In this document: positions 1 to 6,180 of the stretch, in pieces
How positions within the stretch are numbered: the first letter of the stretch is position 1
Layout: each line of letters opens with the position of its first letter
From: Anaerolineae bacterium
GTDB lineage: Bacteria; Chloroflexota; Anaerolineae; 4572-78; NAK82
DNA: 6,457 nt
Assembly (NCBI GenBank): GCA_025062175.1
Contig: JANXAX010000149.1
Location: 1 to 6,457 of the forward strand
Direction of reading: 5' to 3'
Program-made: the position numbers and the translations under genes
Notes under the pieces: model-generated
Told to the model about the DNA's origin: nothing
Database searches by the model: none
Seen by the model: the letters and a program-made list of their open reading frames with translations, nothing else

Positions 1-242
1 GCGAATGCAGGTGGAGAGAAACCCTTTCCTGGAACAGATCAGAAGGAACACTATATGCTCTGGCAGCGCTGATCGCCTTCAACCATGATGATCACCCCGC
101 TAACCCCATACTAGGCGCTTGTTTGCACCACACCTTTTATCCGACGTTCGATCGTCAGGAAGCGGCACGAATAACCCCGAACGGTGAGTTTAGAAGTCAA
201 GATACCCGACAAATTCTAATGGAGCTCATGCATCTCTGTTAA
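1..242 (+). CDS. C-terminal end of an unidentified protein (partial)
   Basis: The reading frame starting at base 3 stays open for 79 codons and ends at TAA (240-242). The other two + frames close earlier (frame 1 at 70-72; frame 2 within the first 90 bases). The peptide has a plausible globular composition. It includes an alanine/leucine-rich stretch (LYALAALIAF), then HDDHPANPILG, an HHTFYPTFDRQEAARI segment and an end in LMELMHLC. I do not recognise a family. The start lies outside the window, so length and domain content are unknown. The next gene on the same strand begins 148 bases later behind its own promoter, so the two need not share a transcript. A chance open frame of this length is possible (roughly a few percent for random sequence), which limits confidence. 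Confidence 0.5.
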   Translation, partial: ECRWRETLSWNRSEGTLYALAALIAFNHDDHPANPILGACLHHTFYPTFDRQEAARITPNGEFRSQDTRQILMELMHLC

Positions 243-317
243 CGTTCCATTAACCATTGGGTGCAATACTTGATTACGATGTGGTTGTTCAGAGGATTGA
301 TACTATGTTATGCACGA

Positions 318-347
318 TTACCAATGCGTGAAAGTGCATGGTATAAT
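318..347 (+). promoter_or_regulatory. Probable sigma70-type promoter of clpC (extended -10)
   Basis: A perfect TATAAT lies at 342-347, preceded by TGG (339-341), which makes an extended -10 element. A 4/6 match to the -35 box, TTACCA, lies at 318-323 with an 18-base spacer. Transcription would begin near 354, giving a leader of about 37 bases before the clpC start. A perfect inverted repeat, ATGCAC (310-315) and GTGCAT (334-339), brackets the -35 and spacer and could be an operator. No CIRCE (HrcA), CtsR or HspR consensus is visible, so the usual heat-shock repressors are not supported here. Confidence 0.65.
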
Positions 348-377
348 TAAGATAAGCGGTTCTTGTGAGTGAGAATG

Positions 378-383
378 AGGTGA
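378..383 (+). promoter_or_regulatory. Ribosome binding site of clpC
   Basis: AGGTGA matches the anti-Shine-Dalgarno complement and lies 7 bases before the ATG at 391 and 10 before the second ATG at 394. The spacing slightly favours 391, but either methionine could be used; the difference is one residue. The Shine-Dalgarno overlaps a trivial ATG-AGG-TGA frame (375-383), which I take as coincidence. Confidence 0.65.
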
Positions 384-390
384 ATGACGA

Positions 391-2895
391 ATGATGCGTT
401 TTGATCGTTTTACCGAGCGCGCTCAGGATGCAGCCATGCGCGCTTATGAGATATTGCGCCGTTTCCAGCACAATCAGGCGGATACGGAGCATATGTTGTT
501 GGCCATGTTGGAACAACCCGAGGGGTTGGTGGGGGAGATCATTCGCTCACTGGGTGGCGATCCCGAGCTCGTGCGCAGCCGGGTAGAAAGCGTCCTGCAG
601 AACAGCCCCCGCGCCCGCGGGCCGGAGATCGCCTCGATGGCGGTGGGACAGGTGTTCATCACACCGCGCCTGAAACGGGTGCTCGATCTATCCGGAGAGG
701 AAGCCAATCAACTCGGTGATGAGTATATCTCCACCGAGCACATCTTCCTGGCCATGTGTGCAGAACGTGGTACTCCGACAGCACGCATTCTGCAAGAAGC
801 CGGCATCGATCGAGAGCGCGCATTGGAGGCGATCAGGCGTCTGCGCGGCGGGCAACGAGTCAATAGCCCGCACGCCGAAAGTCACTATCGCACACTGGAA
901 AAGTATGGACGCGACCTGACCCGGATGGCGATGGAGGGCAAGCTGGATCCGGTGATCGGGCGCGATGAGGAGATCCTGCGCGTCATTCAGGTGCTGTGCC
1001 GACGCACCAAGAATAATCCAGTGCTCATCGGCGAGGCCGGCGTGGGCAAGACAGCCATCGTCGAAGGCTTGGCACAGAAGATTGCCAACGGGGATGTGCC
1101 GGAGCTGTTAATGGGCAAGCGTGTGATCAGCCTCGACCTGGGTGCGATGATCGCGGGCACGCGCTTCCGCGGCGAATTTGAGGAACGCCTCAAATCCGCC
1201 CTGGAGGAGATTCAGCGTTCTAAGGGAGAGATCATCCTGTTCATCGACGAGTTGCACACCGTGGTGGGTGCTGGCGCTGCCCAAGGGGCGGTGGATGCTA
1301 GTAACATGATGAAGCCAGCACTGGCACGCGGCGAGCTTCAATGCGTCGGGGCGACCACACTGGACGAATATCGTCAGTACATCGAGCGTGATGCCGCACT
1401 GGAACGACGATTCGCACCGGTCTTCGTCGATGAGCCCACAGTTGAAGAAGCGATTGAGATGTTGAAGGGGCTGCGCGACCGCTATGAGGCACATCACCGC
1501 GTCAAGTTCACCGATGAGGCATTGGTGGCGGTGGTGCGCTTGACACACCGCTACGTGACCGAGCGGCGGCTGCCCGACAAAGCCATCGATGCGATGGACG
1601 AGGCGGCCAGCAAGTTGCGCGTTGCTATCTACTCAATGCCGGAAGCGTTGCGCGCGAAGAAAAAGCGGCTAAGCCAGCTGCAGGCCGAGGAAGAGGCGGC
1701 ATGGCAGCGGCGCGACTACGAGCGCGCTACCCAGATCAGGGCGGAACGATTACGGCTGGATGCGGAGTTCCAGGCGGAACGCGACCAATGGTGGCGTGAG
1801 AAGAACCTGGATGAAGTAGTGGAGGCAAACGACATTGCGCAAATCGTCTCCAGCTGGACCGGCATCCCGCTGCACGAGATGATGGAGACCGAGTCCGAAA
1901 AATTGCTGCGCATGGAGGAAAAATTGCACGAGCGCATCATCGGCCAGGATGAGGCGATCAAGGTGGTCTCGGACGCCATCCGGCGTGCACGCTCTGGACT
2001 AAAGGATCCGAAGCGTCCGATGGGCAGTTTCCTCTTCCTGGGCTCGAGCGGTGTGGGCAAGACCGAGCTGGCCAAGGCGCTCGCCTGGTTCCTGTTCGAC
2101 GATGAGGATGCACTGCTGCGCATCGATATGAGCGAATACCACGAGAGCCATACCGTCAGCCGTCTCTTTGGTGCTCCACCCGGCTACATCGGCTACGATC
2201 AGGGTGGCCAGCTGACAGAAGCGGTACGGCGGCGACCTTACCAAGTCATCCTCTTCGATGAAATTGAGAAAGCCCATCCCGATGTCTGGAATGCCTTGCT
2301 GCAAATCCTGGAGGATGGACGGCTCACCGACGGACAAGGGCGTGTGGTTGACTTCCGCAACACGGTGATCATCATGACCAGCAACGTCGGCACCCAATTT
2401 GGTGCCAAGGGCGGCGCAATCGGATTTGCGCGTGGAGATGTTGCAGCCGAGACGGATCAGCGCAGGATGCGCAGCGAGATCCAAGACGCCCTGCGGCGCA
2501 CCTTCCGCCCTGAGTTCCTGAACCGCATCGATGAGATTGTCATCTTCCACAATCTGACCCGCGAACAGGTCAAGCAGATTGTGGATTTGCAGATGAAAGA
2601 GATCGCAGCGCGGCTGGCTGAGCACGGCATCACCATCGAGCTGACTGAGGCGGCACGTGAGTGGCTCTCTGCCGAGGGATATGACCCGCAGTTTGGAGCA
2701 CGCCCGCTGCGTCGCACGCTCCAGAAGCATGTGGAAAGCCCCCTCTCGGTGCGGTTGTTGCGTGGTGAGTTTCGCAGTGGTGACACAGTGCTGGTAGACG
2801 CAGCCGGTAGCGAGGGGCTCTCCTTCCATAAAAAGGGGCCGGCAGCCACTGTAGTGGAAATCCCATTGGCCAATACCAGCTCCGAAGTTGCGTAA
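391..2895 (+). CDS. clpC: ATP-dependent Clp protease ATP-binding subunit ClpC (AAA+ unfoldase)
   Basis: This is a hexameric cytosolic Hsp100 unfoldase that threads proteins into the ClpP peptidase. At 834 residues it has normal ClpC length. An N domain with two Clp repeats spans about 4-150 (RFTERAQ, DTEHMLLAML; STEHIFLAM). The first ATPase domain has Walker A GEAGVGKT (214-221), Walker B FIDE (284-287), sensor-1 GATT (320-323) and arginine finger ERR (338-340). The middle domain (about 416-470) is a short coiled coil with a UVR-like motif, as in ClpC and unlike the long ClpB one. The second ATPase domain has Walker A GSSGVGKT (551-558), Walker B LFDE (621-624), pore loop GYIGY (598-602), sensor-1 TSN (663-665), arginine finger NR (711-712) and sensor-2 GAR (769-771). 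An IGF tripeptide (677-679) sits where ClpC carries its ClpP-docking loop, so a ClpCP protease is inferred. The first-domain pore loop reads GTRFRGEFEER, with Phe259 for the usual Tyr. No ctsR-mcsA-mcsB neighbours are present; the gene seems monocistronic. Confidence 0.96.
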   Translation: MMRFDRFTERAQDAAMRAYEILRRFQHNQADTEHMLLAMLEQPEGLVGEIIRSLGGDPELVRSRVESVLQNSPRARGPEIASMAVGQVFITPRLKRVLDLSGEEANQLGDEYISTEHIFLAMCAERGTPTARILQEAGIDRERALEAIRRLRGGQRVNSPHAESHYRTLEKYGRDLTRMAMEGKLDPVIGRDEEILRVIQVLCRRTKNNPVLIGEAGVGKTAIVEGLAQKIANGDVPELLMGKRVISLDLGAMIAGTRFRGEFEERLKSALEEIQRSKGEIILFIDELHTVVGAGAAQGAVDASNMMKPALARGELQCVGATTLDEYRQYIERDAALERRFAPVFVDEPTVEEAIEMLKGLRDRYEAHHRVKFTDEALVAVVRLTHRYVTERRLPDKAIDAMDEAASKLRVAIYSMPEALRAKKKRLSQLQAEEEAAWQRRDYERATQIRAERLRLDAEFQAERDQWWREKNLDEVVEANDIAQIVSSWTGIPLHEMMETESEKLLRMEEKLHERIIGQDEAIKVVSDAIRRARSGLKDPKRPMGSFLFLGSSGVGKTELAKALAWFLFDDEDALLRIDMSEYHESHTVSRLFGAPPGYIGYDQGGQLTEAVRRRPYQVILFDEIEKAHPDVWNALLQILEDGRLTDGQGRVVDFRNTVIIMTSNVGTQFGAKGGAIGFARGDVAAETDQRRMRSEIQDALRRTFRPEFLNRIDEIVIFHNLTREQVKQIVDLQMKEIAARLAEHGITIELTEAAREWLSAEGYDPQFGARPLRRTLQKHVESPLSVRLLRGEFRSGDTVLVDAAGSEGLSFHKKGPAATVVEIPLANTSSEVA

Positions 2896-2908
2896 AGGTG
2901 CTTCGGAG
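2880..2908 (+). other. Stem-loop spanning the clpC stop codon
   Basis: CTCCGAAG (2880-2887) and CTTCGGAG (2901-2908) are perfect 8-base complements around a 13-base loop that contains the TAA stop (2893-2895). A G-U pair can extend the stem inward. No T-run follows, so this is not a terminator by itself. It could protect the mRNA 3' end or act with the hairpin 30 bases downstream, or it may be chance. Confidence 0.4.
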
Positions 2909-2937
2909 ATCGTATGATCGTTAGCTGCGAGGCCTGA

Positions 2938-2977
2938 GCCCTGTTCGAAGCGAATCAGGGTACAGGTTTCTTCCTTT
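2938..2977 (+). terminator. Candidate intrinsic terminator after clpC
   Basis: GCCCTG (2938-2943) plus TTCG (2944-2947) pair with CGAA (2951-2954) plus CAGGGT (2956-2961). The result is a ten-pair stem, including one terminal G-U pair, with a single bulged T (2955) and a three-base loop. A pyrimidine tract, TTTCTTCCTTT (2967-2977), follows after 5 unpaired bases. The gap between stem and T-tract and the two interruptions by C make it imperfect. The position, 42 bases past the clpC stop, and the separate promoter of the next gene support it. Confidence 0.5.
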
Positions 2978-2984
2978 GCCCTCA

Positions 2985-3290
2985 CCCGGATATGACCTGG
3001 CTGGTGATTTGGAATGCCTGGGCATCATCGTGACTGCGCAGGTCAGGATATGGACTTCGTCTCGCGCTTCTTCGCTCCCCGTGTCGGCATCACCGAGGAT
3101 CCCGTGACCGGAATGGGCACATACATCCTTGATATCCTATCGGTCGCAGAGATTGGGCAGATGTCATCTTACCGCACATCAGCCCTCGGTGCGCGGTGGA
3201 GCGCCTTTCTGTGAAAACGGCGGTGCACGCGCCGAGATAGGTGGCTATGTCGTCACCTATTTGCGCGGCGAGATCGCGATTAACCTCTAG
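2985..3290 (+). pseudogene. Decayed C-terminal remnant of a PhzF-family isomerase-like gene
   Basis: Joining three stretches restores the C-terminal part of a PhzF (phenazine biosynthesis-like) protein. The first frame gives CLGIIVTAQ (ends about 3041). A second frame gives QDMDFVSRFFAP and EDPVTG (3044-3112). The first frame then resumes with WAHTSLI (3114-3134), RLGR, SVRGG and GGYVVTYLRGEI (3240-3275), ending at TAG (3288-3290). The intact family reads VTA, then DFVSRFFAP, GI-EDPVTGSAH and a terminal G-AV-V-GE segment, so the order and spacing fit. A one-base loss near 3041 and a one-base gain near 3113 explain both shifts; uncorrected, the first frame hits TGA at 3105-3107. Only about 100 of some 260-300 residues remain, and the part carrying the catalytic glutamate is missing. 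The exact left boundary is uncertain, since the clpC terminator lies just before. An open frame at 3014-3214 is only part of this remnant. Confidence 0.8.
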
Positions 3291-3337
3291 CCCACCCTCT
3301 ATATCGAAATCGCCCCGAAGCCTCTGATCCAAGGGCG

Positions 3338-3364
3338 TTCACCGTCGCCGATTTGTGGTATAAT
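3338..3364 (+). promoter_or_regulatory. Probable promoter of the SBBP-protein/DUF2723 unit
   Basis: A perfect TATAAT (3359-3364) is preceded by TGG (3356-3358), again an extended -10. The best -35 is TTCACC (3338-3343, 4/6) with a short 15-base spacer, so recognition probably rests on the extended -10. The 11-mer TGGTATAATTA (3356-3366) is identical to that at 339-349 before clpC. Transcription would start near 3371, giving a leader of about 68 bases with a GC-rich hairpin (CGCCG 3398-3402 with CGGCG 3408-3412) ahead of the Shine-Dalgarno. Confidence 0.6.
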
Positions 3365-3423
3365 TAGGAAGTGACATAAATAGTGCCATACCGCGGTCGC
3401 CGTTCCCCGGCGGACAACACCCG

Positions 3424-3428
3424 GGAGG
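3424..3428 (+). promoter_or_regulatory. Ribosome binding site of the SBBP-repeat protein
   Basis: GGAGG lies 10 bases before ATG 3439, within a purine-rich run (3423-3434). The nearer ATG at 3434 opens only a two-codon frame (ATG-CCA-TGA), and the in-frame ATG at 3499, where the signal peptide core begins, has no Shine-Dalgarno. This favours 3439 as the start. Confidence 0.6.
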
Positions 3429-3438
3429 GAGAGATGCC

Positions 3439-6180
3439 ATGAAAGCAAATTCAGACCCCCAGAGCGCAAGGACGTGCTGTGTCCCCTGTGCTCGTTTCAT
3501 GCGTTTGCTCATTGTGATGGTTCTGGCGTCTTTGTTGGGTATGGCGGTGACAGCTCCCGTGTTGGCTCAGATTACCAGCATGCCTCAGCCGCTCACCTCA
3601 CCTGCCCCTGTTCCATTGTTGCATGAAGGGACGCAAGCGGATGTTTCTGAAAGTGTCTTCACGAATTTGCCTCTGCGCTTCATCGCTAACCGTGGCCAGT
3701 GGGATGCATCGGTGCAGTTTGCGGTGCATGAAGCAGATCACGCAACGTATTTCACGCCGCGCCAGGTGATCTTCAGCGTTGCTGGGCAAGGAGATGCCAC
3801 CGTGCCGCCTGTGCGCCTTTCTTTTCTCGGCGCGCGAACATCTTTCTCATTGGAAGGCATAACACCTCTCCCGGGCAGCGTCCATTTCTTCGTTGGCAAT
3901 AATCCGGCAAGCTGGCGAATGGGTGTCCCCTCCTACGCTGCCATTGTCTATCGCAATCTCTACCCCGGCGTGGATTTGGTCTACAGCGGATCCCATGGCC
4001 AGCTCAAGAGCGAGTTCCGACTGGCGCCAGGCGCTCATCCTGGGTTGATCCATCTGGCGTACGAGGGTGTTGAAGACGTGCACGTGCTGCCGGACGGGTC
4101 GCTCCGCCTGCGCACGATGCACGGCGAGCTGATCGAGGCGGCGCCGTTGGCTTATCAAGAGGCTGACGGCATACGCCGGACGGTGACGGCGCGCTACGTG
4201 GTGCTCGCCGCACCATTGCAGACACCTTTCCTGACGGTGCGCCTGCCCGCGCTGGTACGCTTTGAAGTGCGTGACTACGACCCAAGGTGGACGTTGGTGA
4301 TCGATCCGGTGCTGCGCTATGCCAGCTTTCTGGGCGGCAGTCAAGCGGAATCGGGCAACGCCATCGCGGTGGACGATGCTGGCAATGTGTACATCGCAGG
4401 CGGCACCCTTTCCAATGACTTCCCTGTGTACACTGCCATTCAGACGCGACCTCGTGGAAGTTGGGACGCCTTTGTGACCCAGCTGGTGCGTATGGGCGAG
4501 GTATACACCTACGGCTTTTCGACCTACTTGGGCGGTAGCGGTCCTGACCTCGCTCACGACATCGCGGTGAGCAGCAGCGGCGATGCGGTAACCATTGTAG
4601 GTGAGACCGCTTCGTCCGACTTCCCCATCTTCAACGCACCCCAGACGGTCAATCGGGGGTATGTGGATGCTTTCGTGACGCGCCTCATCACCCGGAGCGG
4701 GGTCATCACACTGGATTATTCCACCTACCTAGGCGGCAATGGGATCGATATAGGACATGCTGTGGCGTTGGACAGCGCCGGCGATGTTGTGGTCGTCGGC
4801 GAAACCACTTCGCGTAATTTGTTCACCACCACAACGGCGGTCCAGCCGTTCTGTGGCGAGTCGCCCTGCTTTCGAGATGCTTTCGTCACCCGTATTGCGA
4901 ACAGCAGCGGCTACACGTTCACCTACTCCAGCTATTTGGGTGGCAGAGGTGCCGACCGCGCCTGGGCGGTCGCCGTGGACACGACTGATGACGCCATCTT
5001 TGTGACGGGTGAGACCGGCTCGCCGGATTTCCCTCTCCGTAATGCGCCCCAGCCGGTCTGGGGCGTGGCGGGATTGCACCTGCCCACTGCCGAGCTGGAA
5101 GCAGTCGCAGCTATCACCTATCCGGACGGGTTTGTCACCCAGATCACCACCAGCGGCGGCTATACCTACGCCTACTCCACCTATCTCGGGGGCACTTTTG
5201 TGGACGGCGGACGTGGCATCGTGGTGGACAGCAGCGGCAATGCCTGGGTGACCGGCCACACCGGTTCGACTGACTTCCCGCGCACTCCGAACGCGGTACA
5301 GCCGACGTATGGTGGTGGTGCTCCGATCGGGCTGGGGGGAGATGCTTTCCTGACCCACATTGTGAATGCTGGGGGTGTGTACACCTTTGGTTATTCCACC
5401 TTCTTGGGCGGCAGTAGAGACGAGGTGGGATATGACCTGATCCTAGACGGCAATGACAATCCAGTCGTCGTCGGGAAGACCCTCTCCGGAGATTTTCCCA
5501 CCCGCTATCCAATTCAAAGCCACTTGCGCGGTGCGGCCGATGCCTTTGTCACGCAGTTGATCAGTACCACTGCGGCGTATACCCTGGGCCTTTCCACTTA
5601 CCTGGGCGGCAGCGGCCTTGACGACGCCTATGGCGTGGCGGTGGACGCTGTGGGCGATATCTACATCACCGGCCAGACCGCTTCCGCCGATTTCCCGACC
5701 GTGCAAGCATTGGATGCCAGCCATTCCGGGACGACGGACGCCTTCGTGACGCGCATCGGGTGGGGTGGGTTGATGATCAGCAAGACAGCGACACCGACCC
5801 TGGTCGCTCCGGGGCGTGCGGTCACCTACACGCTCGTCTTCACCAACGACAGCCCCACCCTGGCGCAAAACGTGGTGATCAGCGATTATCTGCCCATCCC
5901 GGTTATTTTCAGCGACGCCAGCTACGTCAGCAGTGGCGCGATAGTCACGCCGACGGGGAGCTTCAGCTACACCTGGCGGGTGGACGATTTGGCTCAAGGC
6001 AAAGGTGGGACAATTCAGATATCGGCTGTGCTGAGCAATGCGTTGGCGCCAGGCATGTACATCACCAACACTGCTGTGATCACAGGGAGCGGGGCTTACA
6101 CCTCATCCTATAGCGTCTCCACGGCGGTTATCACTGTGGGACACGGCATATATCTGCCTATCATCAGCAAGCAACCGTGA
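3439..6180 (+). CDS. Secreted SBBP-repeat beta-propeller protein with DUF11 domain
   Basis: This 913-residue exported protein has no known enzymatic role; it is probably a cell-surface or extracellular structural or binding protein. A 21-residue N-terminal extension precedes a signal peptide core (23-40), with likely cleavage after VLA (41-43). Residues about 75-290 match the domain usual at the front of SBBP proteins (FIANRGQWD, LPGSVHFFVGN, YRNLYPGVDLVYSG, LVIDPVL; DUF7948 as I recall). Seven SBBP repeats follow (294-773), each starting YSTYLGG-like and ending DAFVTQ/RL-like. Residues about 779-895 form a DUF11 Ig-like domain (ISKTATPTLVAPG, VTYTLVFTN). The end is GHGIYLPIISKQP. The mature part has only two cysteines, C472 and C477 in repeat 3, probably a disulfide. 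Its stop overlaps the next start. There is no LPXTG or PEP-CTERM signal. An alternative start at 3499 would give a tidier signal peptide but lacks a ribosome binding site. Confidence 0.9.
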   Translation: MKANSDPQSARTCCVPCARFMRLLIVMVLASLLGMAVTAPVLAQITSMPQPLTSPAPVPLLHEGTQADVSESVFTNLPLRFIANRGQWDASVQFAVHEADHATYFTPRQVIFSVAGQGDATVPPVRLSFLGARTSFSLEGITPLPGSVHFFVGNNPASWRMGVPSYAAIVYRNLYPGVDLVYSGSHGQLKSEFRLAPGAHPGLIHLAYEGVEDVHVLPDGSLRLRTMHGELIEAAPLAYQEADGIRRTVTARYVVLAAPLQTPFLTVRLPALVRFEVRDYDPRWTLVIDPVLRYASFLGGSQAESGNAIAVDDAGNVYIAGGTLSNDFPVYTAIQTRPRGSWDAFVTQLVRMGEVYTYGFSTYLGGSGPDLAHDIAVSSSGDAVTIVGETASSDFPIFNAPQTVNRGYVDAFVTRLITRSGVITLDYSTYLGGNGIDIGHAVALDSAGDVVVVGETTSRNLFTTTTAVQPFCGESPCFRDAFVTRIANSSGYTFTYSSYLGGRGADRAWAVAVDTTDDAIFVTGETGSPDFPLRNAPQPVWGVAGLHLPTAELEAVAAITYPDGFVTQITTSGGYTYAYSTYLGGTFVDGGRGIVVDSSGNAWVTGHTGSTDFPRTPNAVQPTYGGGAPIGLGGDAFLTHIVNAGGVYTFGYSTFLGGSRDEVGYDLILDGNDNPVVVGKTLSGDFPTRYPIQSHLRGAADAFVTQLISTTAAYTLGLSTYLGGSGLDDAYGVAVDAVGDIYITGQTASADFPTVQALDASHSGTTDAFVTRIGWGGLMISKTATPTLVAPGRAVTYTLVFTNDSPTLAQNVVISDYLPIPVIFSDASYVSSGAIVTPTGSFSYTWRVDDLAQGKGGTIQISAVLSNALAPGMYITNTAVITGSGAYTSSYSVSTAVITVGHGIYLPIISKQP
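4318..5757 (+). repeat. Seven tandem SBBP repeats within the surface protein gene
   Basis: The units begin at residues 294 (YASFLGG), 360 (FSTYLGG), 427 (YSTYLGG), 496 (YSSYLGG), 579 (YSTYLGG), 652 (YSTFLGG) and 718 (LSTYLGG). Each carries a central G-A/V-V-D—G–V-G-T–DFP core and closes with DAFVTQL or a variant (343, 410, 480, 563, 635, 701, 767). Spacings are 66, 67, 69, 83, 73 and 66 residues. Seven units suggest one closed seven-bladed propeller. Unit 4 carries an insertion near 541-560 and unit 5 a glycine-rich one near 624-634, probably loops on one face. The copies are protein-level repeats; their DNA has diverged. Confidence 0.85.

Noticed and set aside
238..254. GTTAA-N7-TTAAC inverted repeat after the left-edge frame as a terminator
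   Set aside because: The stem has only five AT-rich pairs and no T-run follows.
261..304. TTGATT (270-275) as the -35 of an additional upstream promoter
   Set aside because: No acceptable -10 occurs at 15-19 bases; the nearest 4/6 match, GATACT, is 23 bases away.
375..383. ATG-AGG-TGA minimal upstream reading frame
   Set aside because: It coincides with the Shine-Dalgarno of clpC and is only two codons long; no independent sign of regulation.
391..2895. ClpB identity for the large chaperone
   Set aside because: The middle domain is about 55 residues with a UVR-like motif, not the long ClpB propeller-like coiled coil, and an IGF ClpP-docking tripeptide is present.
1999..2985. Long minus-strand open frame (328 codons) opposite the clpC C-terminal half
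   Set aside because: It lies entirely opposite well-conserved ClpC motifs and the downstream hairpins. Its translation shows no domain, so it is a shadow of GC-rich coding sequence.
3014..3214. A 66-codon ATG frame as a small intact gene
   Set aside because: Only its middle matches a family (PhzF), and the match continues in another frame on both sides, so it is a piece of a pseudogene. No Shine-Dalgarno precedes it.
3847..5997. Several minus-strand open frames of 120-236 codons opposite the SBBP-repeat gene
   Set aside because: They mirror the repeat-encoding strand and have no recognisable family. The + strand frame is explained in full by known domains.
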